Counted from the stretch's first letter, positions 1 to 6,260 are shown. The stretch: 11,459 bases of DNA from EX4484-2 sp964592095 (GCA_964592095.1 CAZQER010000038.1:1-11459), one strand, 5' to 3'. A program made the numbers and translations. Notes: generated from the sequence alone by a model not told the origin.

Positions 1-22
1 AGGTATGTTAGATTTTTTACGC

Positions 23-44
23 TAGAAATCCTAAAGGATTTCTA
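23..44. repeat. Perfect 10-bp inverted repeat (hairpin)
   Basis: TAGAAATCCT at 23-32 is mirrored by AGGATTTCTA at 35-44 with a 2-base spacer, so the arms pair perfectly. It lies upstream of the 78-344 gene and at the window edge. It could be a terminator-like hairpin of a gene outside the window, an operator, or the end of a mobile element. The sequence does not decide between these. Confidence 0.5.
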
Positions 45-77
45 CATAGCTATTAAATAATCATATTAAATAAATCC

Positions 78-344
78 ATGTTCCAAGACAAAGGCGAAGG
101 GTTTGGACTTCAAGACATCGCGCACAGAACTATTATAGGAAAATGAGGGGGAGATACAGAAATGTGTTGAAACAACTCTTTGAAGAGATCGCAGACTTTA
201 TATTGCCGCTTTTGATTGGAGCAGAAAACCCAAGAGAGGTCAGCAGGTTTTGGTATTAAGCTATTGGGTATGATAGTTAATAGTGATATCTTAGCTAATG
301 ACGTTGGATGGAACTCAATTGGAGTTAGAGCACTTGAGATTTAA
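78..344 (+). pseudogene. Small unknown protein gene, two frameshifts
   Basis: I do not recognise this protein. Starting at ATG 78 the reading frame begins MFQDKGEGFGLQDIAHRTII and stops at once after the A4 run at 140-143. Adding one A continues it as GKMRGRYRNVLKQLFEEIAD. Removing one T from the T4 run at 248-251 carries it on to end in NDVGWNSIGVRALEI and a TAA at 342-344. The corrected product is 88 residues, soluble-looking, with a hydrophobic patch (FILPLLIG) in the middle. The two opposite single-base corrections in homopolymers, and natural-looking composition in all three segments, are the case for a real gene. No Shine-Dalgarno site precedes the ATG. An AT-rich stretch around 51-60 could be a TATA box for a leaderless transcript. 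An earlier start or upstream exon-like portion outside the window cannot be excluded. Confidence 0.4.
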
Positions 345-362
345 TTTGCACACCCTTATATT

Positions 363-904
363 TTATATATTTATTGTTCTATCGCAGAACCCTGAAATTG
401 TGGTTATCATATCCTCCTTCAATTCCCCCCTTATGGACATAATAATCCCTGTAATATTCCATGAGCGCATTTTACAGCAGAATGAATGTATGAATCTCTC
501 TATACTTATTGATTTGTTGTATAATAATAAACCAGAAATGGAATCAAAAACAAGAAATTTATTTTTATTGTTGATATTACAAAGAAGTTTTTGAACATTA
601 ACACTGATATCAACGAGATTTGTAGGATCCTCTATAAAAATACATCTGTCTGAATCTTCAACATTCAATCCAACAATTTTTGATACTACATCAACAAAGA
701 ATAATCTATCAATGCTTATATTACTGCTCTTGAATGTATTCTTCAGCCTCTCATACGACCTGCTAATTGAAATAAACACACCCTTGCCCTTCTTTTCATC
801 ACAAAAAAATTAACTATATCCACTACTGCTTTATGGTATTTATCAACATCAACAATAAGTAATACAATCTCTCCATCTGATATATTATCCAACTCAGGAA
901 TCAT
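363..904 (-). CDS. KaiC-like RecA-fold protein with degenerate P-loop (frameshifted)
   Basis: The gene reads from ATG at 904 to the TAA at 363-365. It is interrupted by one missing base in the A7 run at 803-809 (plus strand). With an eighth A the product is 180 residues. The layout matches KaiC/RadA-type RecA folds: a first strand (VLLIV, about 14-18), a helix, GVFISISRSYERL (42-54) equivalent to the KaiC 'YVSFEES' strand and helix, and a Walker-B-like strand NKFLVFDSISGLLLY (115-129, Asp121). Where KaiC has GxPGSGKT this protein has DVDKYHK (19-25), so ATP binding by a P-loop is unlikely. This suggests a pseudo-ATPase, perhaps a partner of the active KaiC-like protein encoded divergently. 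The start codons are 52 bases apart across a shared AT-rich promoter. Without correction, only the 138-residue part from 779 to 363 is open. Family assignment is from fold pattern, not a named ortholog. Confidence 0.6.
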
Positions 905-924
905 TTTTACACGATTTAAGTAAC

Positions 925-940
925 TAAATTTATTTTATTA
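925..940. promoter_or_regulatory. Shared TATA-like element between divergent genes
   Basis: The A/T-only core (AAATTTATTTTATTA) is centred near 931. That is about 26 bases from ATG 957 on the plus strand and about 26 bases from ATG 904 on the minus strand. Neither ATG has a Shine-Dalgarno site, so both mRNAs may be leaderless. The element could direct both or be two overlapping boxes. This is inferred from spacing only. Confidence 0.4.
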
Positions 941-956
941 ATGTATAAATATTTAT

Positions 957-1295
957 ATGGCTGATATAAAATCTATTGATATGGATGGGGACAACACATA
1001 TGTAACATTTAAGGTATCGGAGTCTGAGTATCAGATACTAAAACTTTCAAGGAAGGACCTTGTGATACTGCCAACAGATGATAAGATACTGAATGAAAGA
1101 CTGACAACTGGGAAACTTGGTAATGGAAACAGGATAATGATGCCAAACAAACTTTTGGAGAGACATGAAATAGAGAAGCTGATAAAAAAGGTTCCTGCAA
1201 AAATATTCCATGTAAATGACTCAAAATACCTTCTGATAAAACTTGAAGAACATAAAAAGGCTGTTCCAGTTTTTGAGGAGATGAAAAATGAATAG
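957..1295 (+). CDS. Unknown 112-residue protein in KaiC operon
   Basis: I do not recognise the family. The protein is soluble, charged, and has no membrane segment, cysteine cluster or signal peptide. It opens with a probable beta-rich part (TYVTFKVSESEYQILKLSRK, 14-33), then a polar loop with GKLGNGNR (53-60), and a helical Lys/Glu-rich C-terminal part (HEIEKLIKK, and LEEHKKAVPVFEEMKNE). The ATG follows AT-rich sequence with no ribosome binding site, and a TATA-like element sits about 26 bases upstream, which suggests leaderless translation. The 3' end overlaps the start of the KaiC-like gene by 8 bases, so the two are almost certainly cotranscribed and translationally coupled. A role as a partner or regulator of that ATPase is inference from this coupling. 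Confidence 0.75.
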   Translation: MADIKSIDMDGDNTYVTFKVSESEYQILKLSRKDLVILPTDDKILNERLTTGKLGNGNRIMMPNKLLERHEIEKLIKKVPAKIFHVNDSKYLLIKLEEHKKAVPVFEEMKNE

Positions 1296-1962
1296 AATAA
1301 GGACCGGTATAGCAAAATTGGACAACATACTTAGAGGCGGGTTTCCAGAAAATACTGTTGTATTATTATCTGGAGGCCCAGGTTCTGGAAAAACACTCTT
1401 TGGATTGAATTTTCTTATCAATGGGATTGATGATAAAACAAGATGCTGTTATATCTCATTCAATGAATCAAAGGATGAACTGCTTAGGGCATGCAGTGGC
1501 ATTGAATCGCTAAAATCTGTGAAAAAAATCTTGGATAAAAATTTCGTTGTACTATCATTAAATCTTGGCGAGGAGATAGATGTTAATAAGTTTATTGATA
1601 TTATCTCATCTTACCCAAAACTTGACAAACTTGTTATGGATAACATAAACAAACTACTAATGTTTTCTGAGGACAGGAAGGACTACAGGATCAGTTTATA
1701 CAAACTTGTAAAATTCCTCAAGGAGAGGGTGAAATGCACTATATTGATATGTGAAACAAAGAATGATGAAATAGATACAGGAAATGGAGAGGGATTTGAA
1801 TGTGATGGTATAATAAAACTTCTGTTTTCAGAGTTTGAAGAAAGACCTGTAAGGACACTTGAAATTCACAAGATGAGGTATACATCATTTGCACCCAAGA
1901 TATCACATGAATTTGTAATAAATGATAAAGAATTGGATATAACAGAAGCAAGGATATTGTAA
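1288..1962 (+). CDS. KaiC-like RecA-family ATPase
   Basis: This is a single-domain KaiC/RAD55-like ATPase of 224 residues. The N-terminus (TGIAKLDNILRGGFPENTVV) is the family signature ahead of the P-loop GGPGSGKT at 29-36. CCYISFNESKDEL corresponds to the KaiC 'YVSFEES' segment. Here the usual first acidic residue is Asn while the following Glu is kept, which may alter catalysis. LDKLVMDNINKLLM is the Walker B strand with its Asp. The C-terminal LEIHKMRYTSFAPKISHEFVI matches the 'KMRGT' strand common to archaeal KaiC-like proteins. Such proteins are thought to act in signal transduction or gene regulation rather than in a clock; the target here is unknown. A GAGGAG site at 1275-1280 lies 7 bases before the ATG, and the gene overlaps the preceding one by 8 bases. 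It is followed after 18 bases by the V4R-like gene. Confidence 0.88.
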   Translation: MNRIRTGIAKLDNILRGGFPENTVVLLSGGPGSGKTLFGLNFLINGIDDKTRCCYISFNESKDELLRACSGIESLKSVKKILDKNFVVLSLNLGEEIDVNKFIDIISSYPKLDKLVMDNINKLLMFSEDRKDYRISLYKLVKFLKERVKCTILICETKNDEIDTGNGEGFECDGIIKLLFSEFEERPVRTLEIHKMRYTSFAPKISHEFVINDKELDITEARIL

Positions 1963-1980
1963 GAGGGTTTATGGATTGGG

Positions 1981-3005
1981 ATGAGGCTGTCAACCTCTCT
2001 TAAGAGAAATATTATAAAAACAGTAGTTGGTGGAGTAACCAATATTTCACAAGGCATTTATAGAAGATATACACTATTTTTTGAGGATATACTTGCACTT
2101 TATGTTAAAGAATGTGAAAATGCCGGTTATGATATGTATAATATAGATAAGAAATGGATGAATTTAGTGATGTCAAAACATTTTCGGGGTATTATAACAA
2201 AACTGCCAATCGGGATATTTCTTAATGTGTTCATGAAGAATACTTGGATTGGACTTGGTTTAATGGACGATTTTAGATTTACAAAAAAGGACAATATTGT
2301 AACAATAGAAACAAAAAATGAGGGTGTTACACGAATCATAGGTAAAAATACCGGGATGATAGGATTTTATGCGGGCATACTCAATGTATTGTTCAATCTG
2401 AGGCGCATTCTATTGATATATATCAATCCAAAAAATCATGCAGGTATGTGTATGAACTTGATGGAATCTGTACTGCTATTAAATCAAAGAGTAAAGGGCA
2501 GTACAATAAATTAAATTATATAGAGGAGGATATAAGAGGGGTTGACCTCAAAAATGCATTAGAAAAAAATATACTTCACCTATCCAAGGGAAATAAATTA
2601 TATTTCAGAGGAAAATTTTTATGTCCAATAGAAAATACAATATTCCATCTGATAGGCAATAAAGGAATAATGCTCAACAAAATCTCTGAAATTTCTTATG
2701 ATTATTTCAGTATACTCATTGATGATGAATCCAACATAGAAAGGAAATTAATACTATTAAAAACACTATTACAGGTCATGGGCTGGGGTGTTGTAAAAAT
2801 AGTCATAAAGAGTGATACCAAAATATCCGTGGATATAAAAAATCCACCGTATGGGTTGCAATTAGAGAAAGACAAATGGGACTTCCTACTAAGAACTATC
2901 CAGGGATTTTTATGGCTCATCAATACCAATTTTAAAATAGAAAAAATAAATGAAGGATACAAAAGGATTACAGTAGATTATATTACAGATGGTTCAGTTT
3001 TATAG
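1981..3005 (+). CDS. V4R-like two-domain protein (frameshifted)
   Basis: Two overlapping reading frames, 1981-2514 and 2448-3005, are best read as one gene. Adding one base near 2397-2400 joins ..GFYAGILNVLFNL to EAHSIDIYQSKKSCRYVYEL and gives 341 residues. Two segments have the helix-strand-hairpin pattern of V4R (4-vinyl reductase-like) small-molecule binding domains: about 120-165, and the C-terminal part ending in KWDFLLRTIQGFLWLINTNF and a final strand (RITVDYI). This assignment is tentative, from pattern only. No Zn-binding Cys cluster is visible. The true start is uncertain. ATG 1971 (MDWDEAVNLS) follows a GAGGG site by only 3 bases and hits a stop at 2001; removing one base there would fuse it to KRNIIKTVVGG. 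ATG 1981 has no well-placed site. The gene lies 18 bases after the KaiC-like gene. Its 3' end overlaps the convergent radical SAM gene by 28 bases. Confidence 0.55.
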
Positions 3006-4095
3006 GTTTTATAATGGTGTGGTTCTCTATATGGTAACTGCATAACCTTGCACCAATAATCAACGCCATCCCCCATAAATTCTCGTCTCGTATAACACCC
3101 CCCATTGCATTTATAAACAAATGGGCATTTCATACATCCATCGGGAATTTTAAATTTTTTCGTATACTCCACCAATTTACTCCTGTGTAATAAATTGAAA
3201 TCAATATCTGATGAAATTATATCAAATATATTATACATGGGCTTTCTTATTGTTGCACAGAAGTATGCATCACCATTGCATGAGATTGTTGTGTATAAAC
3301 CGGCAGATGCCACACAATATCCACCACTAACATTAAGATTTGTTTTTATGTGCGCATTAAATAGTGGGTCGCCAGACTCTACACTTTTTGCACCAGTCAT
3401 TTCTGCATATCTACAAAGTCTTTTTAGAGTAGATATGTAGTCAGATGGCATTAATTCTGCATTCTTTATGGAACACCCCTCTGATGGGGTCATATCCCAC
3501 ACCCTGCATCTCTGTATTCCAAGACTTCGAGCAAATCTGAATATGTTAAGTATCTCGTTTTCATTTTCTCTGGTAAGAACGGTTTGACATGCACCAGTCA
3601 TACCAACATTCTTTGCATTTTTGAGTGCCTTAATTGCCCTTATCCAAGAGCCTTTCATTCCCCTTATATCATCATGCTTTTTTGGATTTAACTATCTATA
3701 TCGGTCTGAACCTGTGTTAAACCCAATGAATAGAGTTCTCTTGCAAGTTTTTCTGTAAACAGATACCCATTTGTGTTCATATGCACCACCAATCCATAAT
3801 CACTTGCAAATTTAATCGCATCCCTTAGATATGGATACAATGTAGGCTCACCACCTGAAAATGTTATCTGCCTTACACCAGAATCAGAAAGAAACTCGAT
3901 CAATTTTTTGACATTCTCAATACTCATATGCGTTGGATTTTTGTTTATCCAAGAATTTGCAAAGCACCACTTACATCTGAAGTTACAGTAATCTGTAACC
4001 TCCAAAACAACCCACGATAACCTCTTTCTTCTATCAAAATTCTTGAATTTTTCCTTCGCGTCATTTTCACTCCAATCAAATGTTACCATGCACAT
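2978..4095 (-). CDS. Radical SAM/SPASM domain enzyme (frameshifted)
   Basis: This is a radical SAM enzyme with a C-terminal SPASM domain. The first part (4095-3688) has CxxxCxxC at Cys37, 41 and 44 for the SAM-binding 4Fe-4S cluster and GGEP at 81-84. It stops after VQTDIDS. Restoring one A at the plus-strand AA pair 3690-3691 continues it as LNPKKHDDIRGMKGSW, the usual continuation in this family, and gives 372 residues. The SPASM motif is complete: Cys261-X13-G-X4-Cys280, then Cys321, 324, 330, 334 and 349 (CX2CX5CX3CXnC), enough for auxiliary 4Fe-4S clusters. SPASM enzymes modify peptides or build cofactors (for example PqqE, anaerobic sulfatase activators). The substrate here is unknown. 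A strong GGAGGT site lies 6 bases before ATG 4095. The gene starts 13 bases after the UbiA-like gene, so the two are likely one operon. Confidence 0.82.
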
Positions 4096-4108
4096 TTTTA
4101 GACCTCCA

Positions 4109-4939
4109 TTAAAAAAACATTATAAATGTAAAGGCTGAAACGGGTAAACTCAGGAAAGAGATTGAAAGTAGATTGTATGCATTCAGTACATTGTCTTTAA
4201 TGAGGTAAATCAATATAAATGGAACAAACATAGCAATATATAAAAACTTATTAGATTTTCAATAACAACCAAGATTGAGAAAAGTATAAAAAGGAGATAT
4301 ATAACCCTTTTACCCGCATTATAACCAAGCATAACCGGTATCGTTTTTATATCCGCCAATCTATCACCATCGTAATCCCTCAAGTCAGCCATGATGCTAA
4401 TTATAAGAATGTAGATTGAGAGTACCAGATACACCTTTATCAAATCTATTGTAGTAATTGAATTAATTGAGTTAGAATTGGCAGTTGCACCAACCAAGAA
4501 CATAAGAGATATTGAAATCATTGCATATATGTTCTTTATTGATGAAATTCTTTTTATTCTTAATGTTGAATATATAATGCCAAGAGTTACAGAGAGAATG
4601 AGAAACAGAAATGAAGTCATTGATAATAAAACTGAAAACAATAATCCAAAAAACAAAAGCGATATCACAATATAAAATCCCTTTCCATTAACGACAAATC
4701 TATTCAACACCTTCTTATTAATCATATCCTCCTCTCTATCACTCAGTTGATTTAATGAGTACATAGATGCTGTTGCTGCAAAGGTTGCAAAGATTACCAA
4801 AAAAAAGTTTTAGACTTAATGGGTTAAACAAAAGAAAGCCAAAGATTGATATGCTTGTTACATACAAACACACCATGAGCCTTATAAATCCTATAAATTC
4901 TTTAAATACAGATGCGTTATTTGATATAATTTCGAACAT
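4109..4939 (-). CDS. UbiA-family membrane prenyltransferase (two frameshifts)
   Basis: The product is an integral membrane aromatic or lipid prenyltransferase of the UbiA superfamily. These enzymes transfer a prenyl chain from its diphosphate to an acceptor using two Asp-rich Mg2+ motifs. The reading starts at ATG 4939, shifts at the A8 run 4799-4806 (seven would be in frame), then runs 4800-4210. It shifts again at the A5 run 4242-4246 (six would be in frame) and ends at the stop at 4109-4111. The corrected length is 276 residues, normal for the family. Motif 1 is N63-QLS-D67-REE-D71 and motif 2 is DLRDYDGD at 185-192, with the usual following KTIPVMLG. Many hydrophobic helices are evident. 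The acceptor cannot be read from sequence. Archaeal ether-lipid DGGGP synthase is one possibility, but the operon partner (radical SAM/SPASM) suggests a specialised pathway. A palindrome and TATA-like box lie upstream. Confidence 0.8.
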
Positions 4940-4940
4940 A

Positions 4941-4957
4941 TAAGTATATTATACTTA
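4941..4957. promoter_or_regulatory. 17-bp palindrome at UbiA start, possible operator
   Basis: TAAGTATA-T-TATACTTA is a perfect inverted repeat with 8-base arms. It sits 1 base upstream of the UbiA-like ATG (4939), between the probable TATA box and the start codon, where a bound repressor would block initiation. No partner protein is known. In such AT-rich DNA chance palindromes are not rare. Confidence 0.35.
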
Positions 4958-4959
4958 AT

Positions 4960-4972
4960 TAAATATAAATTA
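4960..4972 (-). promoter_or_regulatory. TATA-like box for the UbiA-SPASM operon
   Basis: On the minus strand ATTTATATTT (4970-4961) is centred about 26 bases upstream of ATG 4939, the spacing expected for a leaderless archaeal transcript. There is no Shine-Dalgarno site before that ATG. The surrounding 4957-4990 consists of repeats of a TTAAATATAA-like unit, so the exact box is uncertain. Confidence 0.35.
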
Positions 4973-5003
4973 AATATAATAAATATAAACCAAATGGAAT
5001 ATA

Positions 5004-5087
5004 TTATATACATGTCATACAATAACCACAGATTATAGAAAAGAAAAAGAAATAAAGAAATAAAATCTGAGAAATGGTATTTATCAT
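5004..5087 (-). CDS. Possible 27-residue Cys-containing peptide
   Basis: This small reading frame starts MINTISQILFLYF and ends SIICGYCMTCI. It has a hydrophobic stretch and three closely spaced cysteines. It lies 64 bases upstream of the UbiA-like gene on the same strand, so it could be a precursor peptide for the SPASM enzyme two genes downstream. Against it: the start has only a weak GGAT upstream, and AT-rich DNA readily makes short Phe/Ile-rich frames. The call is speculative. Confidence 0.15.
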   Translation of the reverse strand: MINTISQILFLYFFFFSIICGYCMTCI

Positions 5088-5108
5088 TAAAATCCGTAAT
5101 CTTTATAT

Positions 5109-5184
5109 GCCCTGCATAGGGTCACCTTGGTGGAGAAATGAAATTGTTTGATCCGTGATACTTGGGGTTAGTGCAGGGCTACAT
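5109..5184 (+). ncRNA. Structured RNA candidate, H/ACA guide-like
   Basis: GCCCTGCA (5109-5116) pairs perfectly with TGCAGGGC (5172-5179). One base later comes ACA (5181-5183), as at the 3' end of archaeal H/ACA pseudouridylation guide RNAs. Inside, GUCAC (5121-5125) pairs with GUGAU (5155-5159). Above that, GA at 5135-5136 faces GA at 5150-5151, as in the kink-turn bound by L7Ae. Total length of about 75 fits a one-hairpin guide. Against: the pocket-to-ACA spacing (about 21 bases with this pairing) exceeds the usual 14-16, and the only clear TATA-like sequence (5101-5108) abuts the stem rather than lying 26 bases upstream; ATTTATC near 5079-5085 is a weaker option. The local GC content stands out from the surrounding AT-rich spacer. 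On the other strand the stem is followed by ATA but lacks the kink-turn GA pairs. Confidence 0.38.
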
Positions 5185-5202
5185 CTATCAAATCTATCCA
5201 AG

Positions 5203-5910
5203 TTAAACCCTGATCTCCGTTTCCATTATATTCTCAATATTTTCACTTAGAATGACCCTTTTTACAATTCCGTGCCTTTTTGCATGTATCCTCGCCATCT
5301 TTGGATTATTCTTGTATTTCTCAGGAATTTCAAGACTATTTATTGTATATTCATACCATATCCTGATTTCATCAAAGTCGCTTAGTTGCTGCCCAAAACA
5401 TATCTCATTCAAAATAAAACTCTTGTCTTTTAATGGAAATTCAGCATAGCAGAAATTTTCATCTAAAGGTGAACCTGGTTTTGGAATGCTATTTTTTGTC
5501 TTCAATTTATATTCAGTTGCAGATATATCAAAAAGAAATATACAGGATGGAAATTCCTCATAGAGTCCAAGGAGTGTTTTGGTGTTATATTTACCAATTA
5601 TTTTATATATAAATACCATCCTCCTTTTTCTTTCTTTATATGTATTGATTCCAAGCAGAGGTAAGGTATCACCTATATCCTCAAAGGAGATTATATTTCC
5701 CCTTACATCTACAACCCCATTGAATGATTTTAATAGAATATATCCAAGTATATTCTCAAATCCATATGACGCATATATCTTTATCGTTTTTTTAGATTTC
5801 TTTAAACTGATTTTTGGTCCATTATATTTACCCTTACCATATCTTACAAATCTCTGATGTATGTAGTTTTTATTCTGATTTCCCTCAAAGATATCCTTAA
5901 GATAGTTCAT
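5203..5910 (-). CDS. Unknown 235-residue protein next to L14e
   Basis: I cannot assign a family. The protein is intact and basic. The N-terminal part has RFVRYGKGKYNGPKISLKKS (about 21-40), followed by alternating strands (KTIKIYASYG, VVDVRGNIISF). The middle contains KERKRRMVFIYKIIGKY and a hydrophobic strand SCIFLFDIS. The C-terminal region KYKNNPKMARIHAKRHGIVK (about 198-217) is strongly basic and could contact nucleic acid. No P-loop, Cys cluster, signal peptide or membrane helix is evident. It starts 11 bases after the stop of the L14e gene on the same strand, so it is probably cotranscribed, which makes a translation or RNA-related role plausible but unproven. The ATG has no clear ribosome binding site. 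The RNA candidate lies just beyond its stop codon. Confidence 0.8.
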   Translation of the reverse strand: MNYLKDIFEGNQNKNYIHQRFVRYGKGKYNGPKISLKKSKKTIKIYASYGFENILGYILLKSFNGVVDVRGNIISFEDIGDTLPLLGINTYKERKRRMVFIYKIIGKYNTKTLLGLYEEFPSCIFLFDISATEYKLKTKNSIPKPGSPLDENFCYAEFPLKDKSFILNEICFGQQLSDFDEIRIWYEYTINSLEIPEKYKNNPKMARIHAKRHGIVKRVILSENIENIMETEIRV

Positions 5911-5921
5911 GATTAATATAA

Positions 5922-6152
5922 CTAAAAACCCTCTTTTTCAAGAGCCTTTACTATTGTGCTTTTTTTGGCTTTCTTGCTGATTTTCAGGACTACGGGAAGT
6001 GGTTCCAAGTGTTTTATATTCACCTTCCCCCTTTTCATTTCTTTGCCATCTACAATTACATTATTATTATCTACCCTTTCCAATACAATGCAGTATTTTC
6101 CCGCATCTCTACCCCTTACCTTCCTGCATACTCTCCCAGATTTGATAATCAT
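5922..6152 (-). CDS. rpl14e: 50S ribosomal protein L14e
   Basis: This is an archaeal/eukaryal-type large-subunit ribosomal protein with the KOW-like signature GRVCRKVRGRDAGKYCIV near the N-terminus, then VDGKEMKRGKVNIKHLEPLP. It ends after about 76 residues, within the usual short length of archaeal L14e. Start choice: GTG at 6161 would add three residues, but ATG 6152 has a GGGGTG site (6164-6159) exactly 6 bases upstream and gives the expected short lead (MIIKS) before GRVC. The gene lies immediately downstream of tRNA-Lys on the same strand, only 13 bases from the tRNA 3' end, and 11 bases before the unknown 235-residue gene. Transcription probably begins at the tRNA promoter. Confidence 0.93.
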   Translation of the reverse strand: MIIKSGRVCRKVRGRDAGKYCIVLERVDNNNVIVDGKEMKRGKVNIKHLEPLPVVLKISKKAKKSTIVKALEKEGF

Positions 6153-6165
6153 CACAAACACCCCA

Positions 6166-6239
6166 TGGGCCCGACGGGGTTTGAACCCGCGACCACTCGG
6201 TTAAAAGCCGAGTGCTCTACCAGACTGAGCTACGGGCCC
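6166..6239 (-). tRNA. tRNA-Lys (anticodon TTT)
   Basis: The minus strand folds as a full cloverleaf. The acceptor GGGCCCG (6239-6233) pairs with CGGGCCC (6173-6167). The D-arm is GCTCAGTCTGGTAGAGC. The anticodon stem ACTCGG/CCGAGT holds loop CTTTTAA with anticodon TTT. The T-arm is GCGGG-TTCAAAC-CCCGT. The gene is 74 bases including the discriminator A, with no intron and no encoded CCA. It reads Lys AAA/AAG codons. Confidence 0.96.
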
Positions 6240-6260
6240 ATCTATTTTGATTACACATCT

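Noticed and set aside
298..594. 98-residue plus-strand frame starting MTLDGTQLELEHL
   Set aside because: It is the antisense of the KaiC-like pseudo-ATPase gene, and its first part overlaps the end of the 78-344 gene, whose frame reads more naturally.
2978..3658. Separate gene starting MKGSWIRAIKALKNAK
   Set aside because: Upstream bases in the same frame read LNPKKHDDIRG and continue the radical SAM core exactly, so this is the second half of the 4095 gene rather than an independent gene.
4210..4800. Separate 196-residue membrane protein
   Set aside because: It lacks the N-terminal helix and the last two helices of UbiA proteins, both present in the other frames on either side. One gene with two frame breaks explains all three pieces.
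5104..5184. The structured RNA candidate read on the minus strand
   Set aside because: The stem is followed by ATA, which is allowed but rarer, and the facing GA pairs needed for a kink-turn are absent on this strand.
5101..5184. C/D box guide RNA
   Set aside because: No convincing C box (RTGATGA) with a matching D box (CTGA) at proper spacing inside the stem.
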